From: Globisporangium splendens
Taxonomy: Eukaryota > Oomycota > Peronosporomycetes > Pythiales > Pythiaceae
Direction of reading: 5' to 3'
Length of the DNA stretch: 64,000 nt
NCBI GenBank assembly: GCA_006386115.1
Contig: VFIW01000004.1
Span: forward strand, 186,001 to 250,000
In this document: piece after piece, positions 9,402-19,486 of the stretch
Numbering within the stretch: the first letter of the stretch is position 1
Layout: each line of letters opens with the position of its first letter
Notes under the pieces: model-generated
Told to the model about the DNA's origin: nothing
The model's input: only the letters and a program-made list of their open reading frames with translations
The model's database searches: none
Position numbers and translations under genes: made by a program

Positions 9402-12263
9402 ATGCGACCGAAAGCGCTCGGACTCGTGGCGCTCGCCGTCGTGGTGAGCGCGCTCTCGTCGTGGGAGCCCGCGCGCGCGGCGACGACGTGTCCGCTGTAC
9501 CTGCAGTCGCGAGTGGCGTCGACGCTCACTAACCCGATCACTGAGATCGTCAAGAACAACTCGACAAGCGGCAAGACGAGCACGGGCAGCTCGTCGTCCG
9601 ACGGCGAAGATGGCGTGACCGTCGGCTCGAGCGACGGCGGCAACAGCGACGCCGGCAGCACCAACTCGCCGTCGACCAAAACCTCGGATGGGTCCTCGAC
9701 TGGATCTGGAAGTGCGGGTGTGCCGACGACCACGGCGCCATCGACCACATCGCCAACTCCGACGACTGCGACGCCGAGAACGAGCACGCCGACTACCACG
9801 ACGACCCCAGTGACCACGGCTCCATCAAGCGGATCGTCGACAGGCACGGGCGGCACGGCAGGATCGACGACGCCAGCACCAGGTACACGTTTTCTCCAGA
9901 CTTCGCTGAACGTCGCCGTCTCTGCTGGTAGCACCACGGGGATTACTGCTTCGGCGGGTACTACCACCACTGGAACAACGACTGGTGCCACAACCAGCAC
10001 TACGACGACCGGTACTACGACGACGACTACGCTGACACCAGCGACGGCGACTGTCGATTCAACCACGAACTCGACTTCGTCGGTCAGCTCCCAAACCTCT
10101 GGCAACACGACGACCTCAACGAACTCAACGAGCCCCACCTCGGAGGATACATTTACCTGCGATGAAACTTTTTACAACCAGTGGTCGACGCTCGGAATTA
10201 CTTGCGGGGGACAGGGTATTGATGTCGAGGCTGCTGTTGCAGCAAGTAGCTGCGTGATCTACAGTGGATCGGTGGGTACTCTGACCGGCTCGACCTGTGT
10301 CTCGATTTGTTCGTTCCCTGCGTGTACCAATGGCGCTTGGGTGTATGGAGGAAACAACGGTCTGTCGTCGTCTGTGTACGCAAGCCACGGCTTGGATTCG
10401 TTCATGACGTCGGCGATGAAAACCCGCCTTACAGCGCGATCAAGTGCAAGCTCGGCATTTTTGGCGAATTCCACGATGACCTCTAACCAGCAGTGTGCGT
10501 ACACGTCGGAGAGCTCCTTTTCATCGTGCTCTTGCTCGGCAATGCTTGTCAATGCCAGCGCTGCCACCGACGCAGAAAAAATGCAGGAGCGCAAAAGTGA
10601 TGAAGCGAATGGTGTCATTACAGAAGACTCGACGTCGCTGGCTGGCAATGTCATTGGACCAACGTCGAAAAGTGTTGCTGGAGTCACTGTCGTCATGAGC
10701 ACGATCGCTGCTGTTGCTAGTAGCGTCGTGAGTGGTGCCGGTACTGCCAGTGCTTCCGTTGCTGCGGCTGGTGCGAACGTCGCTGTCGTCACGGTGGAGA
10801 TCTGTCAGTTTGCTGTGTTTATCAACCAGTTGAATCTGACTGGTAAATCTGCGGCTCTTTCCATTTTCGGCAAGCAAATGGCTCCAGCAGCGTTCACTTT
10901 TTTGCCCTTTGGAAAGCTGAAGAACAGCACGAACGGTGATAATTCGGATGATAGCACTCGGCGACGACTGATGCAGTACTCGCGTCGGTTGAGCACGGAT
11001 GTCACTGCGCCAGATTCGGGGATCGCAAAGTATTCGCGTACATTGGGTATCGAGGAAGACATGCTGTTCCTGGTCACGCTTGCCGGTGTGTTTGTCGTGA
11101 TGGCTGGTGTCCTGGCGCTGTTTGGTATCGCGTACTTTGCGTCGGGCTTTTTCATGTCACGTGAAGACTTTATGGCCAAGTTTTTCGACAAGGTGATTGG
11201 GTTGGAATTGTTGATTCTCATCCTGTCTCAGTACACGATCGGAGTGACGGGGACGTATCAGATCTACCACTCGGTCGAGCTGAATGAAGCGACCGATCCG
11301 AAGTGCATTCTCGCTGCTGTGTCCTTGCTGTTTTTGGCGTTCGGCATTATCATCTACGGGTACATTATCGTCAAGAAGCACGAAGAAGAGATCCGTGATG
11401 TCGGTACGGTTGCGCACATGAAGAAGCCGGTGAACGCGCGATACGGTCCATTGTACGATGAGTACAAGTTCAAGAACCGTTTCTTCTTTGCTCCAAAGCT
11501 GATGGTGGCGTTGCTCACTGGCTGTGCGACGGGCTACGTCGGCGCCGAGGCTACGTACCAAGTGTCGTTCATTCTGGGTGTGCACGTGATCTTCTTTTTC
11601 TACTTGGAGATCAAGTCCCCGCACCACTCGCGCTTTGTGCAGACGACGACGAGTTTCGTGACGATCATGAAGATCGCCGTCTTGGTGTTGACGTTTTTCC
11701 TGATCAGTGCTGCTGCTGCCGATGGGTTCCCGTCGGAGCTACAGAACGGAATCTCGTTGGCGATTGTTGGCTTGAACTTGTTCGTCTTATTCCTGTTGAT
11801 GATCCGTTCGTTGTACTCTTTCTGGAAGAAGTACCAGCTTCAGCGAGATGCCAAGTTCGACCAGGAAGACGAGCAGACCGCGCAGGAGTACTTCAAGGAC
11901 GAGACCCCGGGGCAGAAGGAACGCGTGCCGCTGGCGCCGCAAAACCAGCATTACCAGCAGCAGCAGTCGCAAAACCAGCAGTACCAGCAACAGTCGCAAC
12001 CACAGCAGCAACGGTACTCGTCAAATGTCACCAACAGCACCCACAACCCGTACGTCAACGGCAACGCGAACGAGTACAACATTGACGACGACAACAAGTA
12101 CACGGAAGACATCCGCCTTCGCTCGGGGACGCACATGCAGGAGAGCGCGCAGAGCAGCTACGACGCCCGCTCGTACGACGCCAACCGCCGAACAGCGGCG
12201 AACCACTACATTGCCGATGAACGCGCTGGCTACGAGCGCCGCAATGACGTCGTGGAGCTCTAA
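9402..12263 (+). CDS. Mucin-like Ser/Thr-rich multipass membrane protein
   Basis: Single-exon ORF of 953 residues starting at ATG 9402 with a classic signal peptide (Met-Arg-Pro-Lys, hydrophobic core, then Ala-Arg-Ala before a Cys). Residues about 45-245 are dominated by Ser, Thr, Gly and Pro, a likely heavily O-glycosylated stalk. A Cys-containing extracellular segment follows (about 250-480). From about residue 548 there are roughly six or seven hydrophobic helices. The C-terminal cytoplasmic tail (about 810-953) is charged, then Gln-rich (runs of QQQSQ around 11945-12015), then Asn/Tyr/Asp-rich. I do not recognise a named family; the layout (secreted head, multi-TM body) is reminiscent of fungal TRP/Flc-like proteins, but that is only a resemblance. 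Cell-surface location is inferred. Confidence 0.8.
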   Translation: MRPKALGLVALAVVVSALSSWEPARAATTCPLYLQSRVASTLTNPITEIVKNNSTSGKTSTGSSSSDGEDGVTVGSSDGGNSDAGSTNSPSTKTSDGSSTGSGSAGVPTTTAPSTTSPTPTTATPRTSTPTTTTTPVTTAPSSGSSTGTGGTAGSTTPAPGTRFLQTSLNVAVSAGSTTGITASAGTTTTGTTTGATTSTTTTGTTTTTTLTPATATVDSTTNSTSSVSSQTSGNTTTSTNSTSPTSEDTFTCDETFYNQWSTLGITCGGQGIDVEAAVAASSCVIYSGSVGTLTGSTCVSICSFPACTNGAWVYGGNNGLSSSVYASHGLDSFMTSAMKTRLTARSSASSAFLANSTMTSNQQCAYTSESSFSSCSCSAMLVNASAATDAEKMQERKSDEANGVITEDSTSLAGNVIGPTSKSVAGVTVVMSTIAAVASSVVSGAGTASASVAAAGANVAVVTVEICQFAVFINQLNLTGKSAALSIFGKQMAPAAFTFLPFGKLKNSTNGDNSDDSTRRRLMQYSRRLSTDVTAPDSGIAKYSRTLGIEEDMLFLVTLAGVFVVMAGVLALFGIAYFASGFFMSREDFMAKFFDKVIGLELLILILSQYTIGVTGTYQIYHSVELNEATDPKCILAAVSLLFLAFGIIIYGYIIVKKHEEEIRDVGTVAHMKKPVNARYGPLYDEYKFKNRFFFAPKLMVALLTGCATGYVGAEATYQVSFILGVHVIFFFYLEIKSPHHSRFVQTTTSFVTIMKIAVLVLTFFLISAAAADGFPSELQNGISLAIVGLNLFVLFLLMIRSLYSFWKKYQLQRDAKFDQEDEQTAQEYFKDETPGQKERVPLAPQNQHYQQQQSQNQQYQQQSQPQQQRYSSNVTNSTHNPYVNGNANEYNIDDDNKYTEDIRLRSGTHMQESAQSSYDARSYDANRRTAANHYIADERAGYERRNDVVEL

Positions 12264-12600
12264 GCCTCTCCTCCAGCAATATTTGTTTTTGAGTGCGCCG
12301 CGATAAAGGAGCCGTGGCGCGCGTATGTAAGACGACACTTGTAATTATGCCGATACATTCGTTCTTCGACTCGATCATCGCTCCTGCGCGTGTGGCTTCG
12401 GTTTGCTTAATGCTTGAGAAAACAGCTAAATAATGAAACACAACTGCCTTTGATTGAGCGATGATTACGCTTTGAGTCGACTTTTGTCAGCATGTAATCT
12501 CCAGCGTGCTGCAGTTTGTCCCTGTTGGATTTTTGCTTTTCCTGCATCCCATACACACAACACAGCGAGTTTTCCATACTAAACAACAGCAGAAGCCAAC

Positions 12601-13214
12601 ATGACGACGGAGCGCAAGTCGCTGCTGACACAGGACCTCGAGCCGCTCGCCGAGCACTCGCCCCGCATGCGCAGCCTACTGCAGCAGCTCTACGCGCTGG
12701 ACGACGACCTCCAGGACGCGCACTTCCTCGCGAAGCGCGACGACGAGTTCGGCGAGGACGTCGTGCAGAAGTACAAAAAGTTCCTTGCGTTCCGCCAGAT
12801 CGTGATCGACGAGCTGGAGAAGCAGAAGGTGCCCGTGCCGTGGCAGATGCGCATGCGTATCGACGACCTCGAGCTCACGGTACGAAATGCATGCTGCTAA
12901 AAGCAATGCGTTCATGAATGCTGTTGCCAATAGCGTTCCTGTGTTATTTCTCCATTTTGTCGCCACAGCTGCGCCAGCGCGAGGAGAACAAGAAGGGCGG
13001 ACAAAAGGGAGCTAAGACAACTACTGCCGCAAAGAAAAGCATCGCTAGCGCAACTAGCAAGACGGCTGAAGCAAGTGCATCAAAGAAGAAAAAGAAGAAC
13101 GCGGCAAAAAGCGCTGCGTTGTCATCTGCAAAAGAGGTCCGCGCCATGTCGTTCATTGCGCCGACGCTCGTTGCGCTTGTGGGTGCACTACTCTGGTATA
13201 TTTGGTTCTCGTGA
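12601..13214 (+). CDS. Small tail-anchored protein with Lys/Ala-rich linker, 2 exons
   Basis: Exon 1 (12601-12879) ends in frame before GTACGA; the intron closes with CACAG at 12968; exon 2 runs 12969-13214. The spliced product is 174 residues: an acidic/amphipathic helical N-terminus (heptad-like, rich in Leu, Asp, Glu), a linker of Lys, Ala, Thr and Ser with a run of five Lys, and a C-terminal hydrophobic helix SFIAPTLVALVGALLWYIWF ending in Ser. There is no signal peptide, so it should insert post-translationally as a tail-anchored protein of the ER or mitochondrial outer membrane. No function recognised. Without splicing the ORF would stop at 12900, before the membrane anchor; the intron call makes biological sense. 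Confidence 0.7.
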
Positions 13215-13326
13215 AAAGAGAGGAAGAGCGATCGTATACTCTAGTACAAAAAGAGCGCAGTAAGTGCAGTAAATGCGCGCAAACAGCGCAGGAATAAGCA
13301 TCTTCACTGTGCGCCATTGTCCATAT

Positions 13327-13334
13327 TCATTTTC
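13327..13334 (+). promoter_or_regulatory. Inr-like element upstream of the BMT5-like gene
   Basis: TCATTTTC about 95 bp before the ATG at 13427 fits the oomycete initiator core YCAYTYY, within a pyrimidine-rich stretch. The motif is short and will occur by chance; location is the main support. Confidence 0.25.
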
Positions 13335-13426
13335 ATGTCATTGTTCCTCTTTGCTTCGAATAGAAGTCCTCTGAGCCATCTGCCAGTTACGAATCGGACA
13401 GTTGGCAACAATTAACTGACGCGCGA

Positions 13427-14638
13427 ATGTCCACGGCCATTCATCGGCGCTTCTTGCGTCAAGCAGCACTATTACCAGCGCGTCTCGCGGCATCGCGTGT
13501 GTGGCACCAGCAGCAATCCCTGCACACAGTGTACAGCAATACAACTACAGCGATGGCGGTCGACGCGCTTGCAAGCAACCAGCAGATCGGCGACCTCACG
13601 AACCTCGGGCTCTTCGCGAGCAAGGCAAACGAAAATGGATGTCCGATTGCGCATCGCGTGCTCATCGTCGGCGACGGCAACTTCTCGTTTGCGCGCGCGT
13701 TCCTGCGCAGCAACACGGACAAGGTCGCGTCCAATGCGATCTCCGTGACGGCGACATCGCTGGACACGCACGATGAGCTGCTGAAGATGTACCCGAACTC
13801 GGGTGAGATTCTCGACGAGCTCAAGGACGGCGGCGTGCGTGTGATCCACGGAGTCAACGCGACCAGGCTCAAGGAGTACCCGGTGCTGCTGACAGACTCG
13901 AATGTTGCATGCGGTAACGCTGATGGTGCTGCTGAAGTTGCTAGTAGCACTGCGCCATTGCTGTTCGACCGCATCGTGTTCAATTTCCCGCATTACGCCG
14001 AGGGTGGCAGCAAGCGCAACAAGATCCACTTGCATCGCAAACTGCTGCGCGACTTCTTCCAGAGCGCGCAAGACGTGCTCGCGCACCAAGGACTCGTCTG
14101 GATCACGCTCTGTGCCGGTCAGGGCGGCACTGCATTGGACACCAAGCAGCGCGCGTGGGGGGATACGTGGCAGATCGTACACTGTGCGGCCGACAACGGG
14201 CTCATCATGCACAACATCCACCTCTGCCCCGTAGAGCAGCTCGCGGACTTGGGCTACTACTCGGTCGGGTACAAACTCGCTGAGCGAGGCTTTTGGACGC
14301 CAGACAGTCTGACACACGTGTTTTGTCGTGAGAATGTCGGGCTGCGCGCGCAGCTTCCGATCGAATGGTCGCGTGGCATCAGCTTCTGGATCCACGAGGG
14401 CTACACGGAGCAGAAGCTGGAGGCGATCTTGCGCGAGTGCTTCCCAGAGCCTATCCAGTTCTCGTTCAGCCTCACGGACCAGCACGTGTGCCCCAAAACG
14501 CACCGCACGTCGGTGACATACACGGTGAAGACGTCCTGCGATCGCACGGCGTTCGCCAAGCACCGCGTGAACGAGTGGACGCTGAAGGCGATCCAGATTC
14601 TGAAAGACTCGGACTTTGCGTCCTCCAGAGCAGAGTAA
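13427..14638 (+). CDS. BMT5-like (DUF2431) rRNA uridine methyltransferase fused to an FDX-ACB domain
   Basis: Single exon, 403 residues. The N-terminal ~45 residues are basic and lack acidic residues until later, compatible with organelle import. The central domain (about 80-310) has the Rossmann motif VLIVGDGNFSFARAF, a second acidic strand and FDRIVFNFPHYAEGGSKRNK, the signature of the DUF2431/BMT5 family, which methylates a uridine N3 in 25S rRNA in yeast. The C-terminal ~90 residues (SFWIHEGYTEQKLEAIL ... VTYTVKT ... AFAKHRVNEW) match a ferredoxin-fold anticodon-binding domain as found at the end of PheRS. The same pairing occurs in animal FDXACB1. Substrate (rRNA or tRNA) is not settled by sequence. 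Confidence 0.85.
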   Translation: MSTAIHRRFLRQAALLPARLAASRVWHQQQSLHTVYSNTTTAMAVDALASNQQIGDLTNLGLFASKANENGCPIAHRVLIVGDGNFSFARAFLRSNTDKVASNAISVTATSLDTHDELLKMYPNSGEILDELKDGGVRVIHGVNATRLKEYPVLLTDSNVACGNADGAAEVASSTAPLLFDRIVFNFPHYAEGGSKRNKIHLHRKLLRDFFQSAQDVLAHQGLVWITLCAGQGGTALDTKQRAWGDTWQIVHCAADNGLIMHNIHLCPVEQLADLGYYSVGYKLAERGFWTPDSLTHVFCRENVGLRAQLPIEWSRGISFWIHEGYTEQKLEAILRECFPEPIQFSFSLTDQHVCPKTHRTSVTYTVKTSCDRTAFAKHRVNEWTLKAIQILKDSDFASSRAE

Positions 14639-14789
14639 TCGCGCTACCCAGCGATGAGTTTTATAGACAAACGAATAGAGAAAATGCGTCATTTGCTTTG
14701 CAAAAAATCTTCCTTGTTACTAGTATTAGTGTATATAAAAATCGACATTATTCCATACAGCCTTCATATTGTTTCCTCGTCCGCACTGA

Positions 14790-15218
14790 TTAGACGGCCA
14801 GCCCGGTGTAGAGCAGCATGTTGCCGAGGTTGCCCATGATGTGCACACCGCAGTGCCAGGCCGAAGACACGTCCTTGTTGGCAGCGTCCCGCGCGCGCAT
14901 GTAGCAGTACGCAGTCTTGAAGATGAACAGCACGTAGAAGACTTGGTACATGCGGTTGACCACGTACGAGCTGCAGTAGAGATGGTACACCATGCCAAGG
15001 AACACGGCGGTCATGTCGGCAGTGCGGCGCCAGCCGACGACCGGGTGGCGCCAGTAGTTGAGAGACGTCACGAGCACGAGAAACGCCATCGCGGCGCAGT
15101 ACCAGAGCTCATTGCGCGCCGCCAGGTACACGGAGAAGCACGTCGTGAACGACGACCGGAAGAGGCGATTCGAGTACTGCGGCGGCAGCACGGGCGTCGC
15201 GCTGCTGTTCTTGAGCAT
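14790..15218 (-). CDS. Small multipass membrane protein, unknown family
   Basis: 142 residues from ATG 15216-15218; the frame is open upstream, so extra N-terminal sequence or an upstream exon is possible. It has three or four hydrophobic segments: around residues 40-54 (CAAMAFLVLVTSLNYW), 69-86 (MTAVFLGMVYHLYCSSY), 92-106 (QVFYVLFIFKTAYCYM) and a C-terminal one (HIMGNLGNMLLYTGLAV). Conserved-looking polar residues within the helices include Asn, His and Trp. No catalytic motif recognised. It converges on the BMT5-like gene 151 bp away. Confidence 0.55.
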   Translation of the reverse strand: MLKNSSATPVLPPQYSNRLFRSSFTTCFSVYLAARNELWYCAAMAFLVLVTSLNYWRHPVVGWRRTADMTAVFLGMVYHLYCSSYVVNRMYQVFYVLFIFKTAYCYMRARDAANKDVSSAWHCGVHIMGNLGNMLLYTGLAV

Positions 15219-16313
15219 TGGTCTTGCAATGAGCTCTTCGCTGTTGCTGGGAAACGGCGCAATGAAGAACGAGTGACAGGCGAAATCACACGAACGCAAC
15301 ACGAAACTGAACCCTTCCTGATGGTTATGCTCTTCAAGGAGGGGTACGATTTTGTTGTGGCATCTGAGACACCTGCAGCACCTTTCGCTTGGGTTACTTT
15401 TCTGGAGTGGACGCAGTCTCAACAAGCGAAGGAGTGAACCACTCACGACCACATGCAGGCGCCTGTCGTAATCATACGCTGGTGCATACTTGTTCGATGC
15501 CTCCGCGCTTGATTTTCGCATCCCAACTTGGCAGTTGACACCGTAGACGTGGCGCGAGTCCGACGCGGCCGAAAGAGATGGGTGCGTCTCGCTGATTGGG
15601 CTTTGGACGGAAATTGAAAAAGCTGCACGCAGGCGCAAGCAGACCCCGTTCTATGTGACGCCAAACCAAAATGATCAAAGCAAAGAAGGGACGACTGGAG
15701 ATCACTGATTTGGCACAAGATCCCGCCGCGAGCGTCATGTGAACGCTGCATTCTCCTCTGCAGCAGTGGAGAATGCAGCGTTTGCTGTAAGGTGGTCGCT
15801 GCTGGAGCGTGCTTTATCATCACCTTTGAGTGCGTCTCGAGTCGAAAATAGTGATGAGTTGACGTATCGCAGCGCTCCGCTCATGCACACTATTCATGAT
15901 ATGAGCATTGAGTCGTAGCAGCATCAAGCTTTGGAGAAAGAAGCGTGATGTCTTGAAGCCAGATTTCAGTCCAAGTGATGCACGCTGCGGTGTCGGCTTG
16001 AGAAGCAGTAGTTTGTGAAACATCGTGCTATCATGCTCTGGGCTCCTCATCAAGAGAAGCGATCCCAGCAGCTGCAAAAGTTGGCTTGTCTTTCGAGTTG
16101 GCGATACGAAACCAAGACTCGAGGACTGGAAAAGCAGTTGACTTAGCAACACTGTTCCGGTGAGTGCAGTTGCTTTTGGAAACTGCGTGCGTCTTCTTCA
16201 GCGATTCTGTGAAGACATTGACACACTGCCTGAAGTTGGCAAAAGTCAAGAAACGCTTGTGATGTTATCTGATTGAGAGCAATCACAAATGGCAAGCTGG
16301 AAGAGCACCGTCG
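15219..16313. other. Region without a supported gene
   Basis: Only short ORFs in several frames. A strong donor-like GTGAGT at 16160-16165 follows an open plus-strand stretch (about 16010-16159), so a 5' exon of the NTPase-nuclease gene could lie here, but I could not find a continuous phase-consistent model. Confidence 0.4.
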
Positions 16314-18106
16314 ATGGAAAGATTGAAGACTTTGGCGATCGTGAACGAGCAGCTTGATCGTTTTCAAGAGCACTGCACTTACGTGAAGGAGCTTGTGGCG
16401 TTGAATCAGCGACACGTTGATGAGCTTGAGCGAAAAGCAGAAAGGCAGCAAGGACAAAGCGTACAATTTCAAGGCGACATTCACGTGCTGGTGGTCGCTC
16501 TGGAGCAAGAGTCAGCCTCTGGGAGTGAGCTTCCATTGAGAAGGCAAAGATTTGCCACAGAGACGCAATTTATCAAGACCCTGTTCCCAGAGAGCTCTGT
16601 GCTGTCCCTATGGAAACAATCGAACCATATCGGAAGCTGTATAGCATCATTATCAGTTCAGCTTCTTCAATTGGTCAACCGCTGTGCCTACTTTATGGAC
16701 CTCGTCAATTTGGGAAAACAACAATCGCGAACCGCCTCTGGGACTGCATTAGCAGTGACCCGTCAGTTGAACCCATCTATCTCCAAGCAACAAGTATACA
16801 GATCGAAACAGAAGAAACGTTTTGGAATGCGCTTAGTCGACATTTTGGTGGCGTTGTAGGATCGCCACATGCATTCACGGAATTGCTTGTTCGTCGCAAG
16901 AAGCGGTTGTGTCATTTCATTGATGAAATGGACGCTATGTTTGAGAATGGGAGTCTAATCAGCAACCTCATCGACGTTCTTAGGAGTTGGCAAGGAGCTC
17001 CCTACTTTTACGGCTTTCTTGGGATCGGAAGCTACGATTTGGTAACTCTGTACAAGTGGCATAAAGGAGGCGAGCGGGTCAGTCCGTTTAATCTTGCCAA
17101 CCTCATCAGGGTCCAGCCGTTCTCCAACCAACAAATGAGCGATTTCTTCGAGATGATCAAGCCGCGGTTTGACTTTACCGCTTCGACACGTCGAGCTGTT
17201 ATGGACTATCCTGCCGGAGCTCCTGGTATCTTTGGGACATTAATTCGCTTCACTGTTGACGAATTGATGTGGACAAGCGACATCAGCGAATGGCATTCCT
17301 GGTTCAAGATACGAAATTTCTCCAAGTATTTGTCTAACTACAATTGGACCTACTGTCGTATACAGGAAGATTTGCAAGGAATGAATGAGTCGGGTTGGGA
17401 AGCCCTTACCTACGTGCTGATGCATCAGAAGGTCATTGGCAGTGGTCCACGCGAACTCTCATTTGACAGACTGCTCCGAATGGGAATCCTCATTGAAGGG
17501 AAGCGCGGTACCTTGCTGTTTTCGTCGGAGATGATGCGTCGAGTTTGCATGGAAGCGCAACCTGTTCGAGTGATCAATCAAGTTGCATTCGGAGAAGATC
17601 CGTTCGAACTTCTTTGTCTATCTCTTCAATTTATGAAGCCAAGTATCGTTGGGAATCATCGTGTGACAAACCGAGAATCTCCTAGCGAGGCTGTCTTTCA
17701 ATTTGAGCTTTACGCTTCGATTCGTAGCATTCTTCACACCAGCAAGTGCTCAAGGTCTGTTCTCGCAAAAGCCCGAGATCCTGGCGACAAAAGGAGATTG
17801 GACATCATAATCAGTAATGGCGTGACGTATGGATATGAACTCAAGTCGAATAAACTGACGAAAGCGGAAATTGAGTCCGCAGTGAAACAAGCGGAGGATT
17901 ACAGGCATCTTCTCGCCATCGACAAAATGTTCATGGTGAACTTTGTTCCGCGGAGTCGCGCGCTAGATGACGTGTATCAGATCGAAGGCTACCCAGATAT
18001 CAAGATCATTCATGTTTGCTTTCCAGCTTCTTGCGACGAGTACGAACTGAAGTACCTTGGCGAAGATGGAGAGATTGATAGTCGCACAGTTACGAGCATC
18101 GGCTAA
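16314..18106 (+). CDS. Crinkler-like P-loop NTPase / PD-(D/E)XK nuclease-type protein (5' end unresolved)
   Basis: The main frame (ATG 16610 to stop 18104-18106, 498 residues) begins with an AAA/STAND-type NTPase: Walker A GPRQFGKTT at residues 30-38 and Walker B HFIDEMDAMF near residue 100. The C-terminal part has RRLDIIISNGVTYGYELK with Asp398 and Glu410-x-Lys412, the D...ExK core of restriction-like nucleases. NTPase plus such a nuclease is an established architecture of Crinkler (CRN) proteins and their relatives. Upstream, a different frame from 16314 encodes a Gln/Glu-rich helix and GDIHVLVVALE, resembling the HVLVVVP motif that ends the CRN DWL domain. The two frames are offset, with an in-frame TGA at 16526-16528, so there is either an unseen intron or a frameshift. 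No secretion signal or LFLAK motif was found. Whether it is a functional effector is unknown. Confidence 0.65.
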
Positions 18107-18706
18107 CAATGTTTAGTGATGGTTTGGCGTTCGATCACGCCATTTTTGTGGCTCCTCGCACGAAATTGCGCTCCATACGATCGATGCGATTGCCATTTTG
18201 CGTGCCCTCTCTCGCTGGAAGTGCTCGATGTGTGCGCTGTGCCTTCACGAAGAAGTAGCTTTGGCTAGTGGAACTCCAAACCATAAGACCAAAACTACTC
18301 CGTGTCACACGCTGTTGTGTTTCAGCTCGAGAGATTGAGCTCACTAGGCTTAGGAAATTGCGCGCACACTCGTAAATATGAAACGCAATTTGGTGAAATG
18401 AACGCAAAGCTCGCTGTTCGTCGTTCGCATGTCGTCGCCTGAGGTTTTTATCCGCAGCAACTCATCGCTTGCGCACAATATTAACGCTCCCAAGCGCTGG
18501 TGCTCAAGGCGAAAAAGCAAATAACGCTTCTAAGGAAGGCGCTCGTTACAGTGAAATGAAAAAAAGGTGCTGCATTCCGACACCGATTTACGTTCAACAA
18601 GACAGAGTAGTGGTGATTCAATGCTTTACATTTACAGGTTGGTTCTGCCAAAATTATGTGGTCACTAAGTAATCCAAAGTACAGATAACTTGGCGCGGTG
18701 GTTCCT
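18107..18706. other. Intergenic region, nothing recognised
   Basis: About 600 bp between the 3' ends of the NTPase-nuclease gene and the coiled-coil gene (convergent). Only short unsupported ORFs are present. Confidence 0.5.
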
Positions 18707-19486
18707 CTATCCAAAGATCAGGACGGTCTTCGAGGGCGAATTGACCGACTCGGTAGTGAGTGACGCGCGATCGACTTTCTTAGAAACTGTTGCTTGCTTG
18801 TTCTTTGCTTTCTTGATTGTTGTTGCATTCACGCTCCTGGTGAACTCGACAGGAAGCGTGTCGACGAGAGCTTCTTCGTTTGGCTTCGTCTGCTCGCATC
18901 TCTTTTTCTCGTCGGTTCGTTGCTTGAACAGAGTCTCCATCTTCATGATGCACGCGGCCAGTTGCTGGTTTTGTGCATTCGTGGTCTTGAGCTCAGCCTT
19001 CAGGTCGGCCACATCGTCCATAAGCTCCTCCCGATCGAACTGGCAGCGCGTGACTGCTCTCTCCAACGCTTCGCGCTGACTCTCGTGTTGTTCGCAAACA
19101 TTTTGAAGCTCGCGGTACGCCGCCTTCTGTGCGTCCAGCTGCGCTTCCTTTTGCTTGACGATGGTTTCGTGGTATTGACGATCCACAGCATCAATCTCGC
19201 AAGTCTTGGGTTGTTCATGCGACGAGCGGGACGACGGGGACGCTTGGACCGTCAGAAAGCGCTGCGCGAGAGCATGGCACTCACTCTTCCAGCGCGCGTT
19301 TTCAAGCAGCAGAGCGTCGATTTGCTGTTGCTGGTGCTTCATAATCGAGTCATCGGCCACACTGGAAGTGACGTTGGGGGTCTGCACGGTCTTCATCGGC
19401 TTCTTCTCGATGCTCCGTCGAGCGAGGATCGTCTTCATCTGGCCAAGGGCAGAGTCAATAAGGTCGGACACGAAGTGCGGGGCCAT
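18707..19486 (-). CDS. Coiled-coil protein, 259 residues
   Basis: Single exon from ATG 19484-19486. Residues about 45-205 are predicted coiled coil: high Glu, Gln, Lys, Arg with hydrophobic residues in heptad spacing, interrupted by a Ser-rich stretch near residue 80. The C-terminal 50 residues are basic and Thr/Ser/Lys-rich, ending in a short hydrophobic TVLIFG. A structural or scaffolding role is likely; no specific family recognised. Confidence 0.65.
   Translation of the reverse strand: MAPHFVSDLIDSALGQMKTILARRSIEKKPMKTVQTPNVTSSVADDSIMKHQQQQIDALLLENARWKSECHALAQRFLTVQASPSSRSSHEQPKTCEIDAVDRQYHETIVKQKEAQLDAQKAAYRELQNVCEQHESQREALERAVTRCQFDREELMDDVADLKAELKTTNAQNQQLAACIMKMETLFKQRTDEKKRCEQTKPNEEALVDTLPVEFTRSVNATTIKKAKNKQATVSKKVDRASLTTESVNSPSKTVLIFG

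Noticed and set aside
9122..10138. Val-rich 338-codon antisense frame over the Ser/Thr-rich region
   Set aside because: Complement of Thr (ACN) codons reads as Val/Gly/Ser; an artefact of composition.
13472..14692. 406-codon frame antisense to the BMT5-like gene
   Set aside because: Antisense shadow; the sense strand has both conserved domains.
16525..16560. 36-bp intron (GTGAGC...CCACAG) to fix the CRN-like frame
   Set aside because: Too short for oomycete splicing and lacks a plausible branch region; left unresolved.
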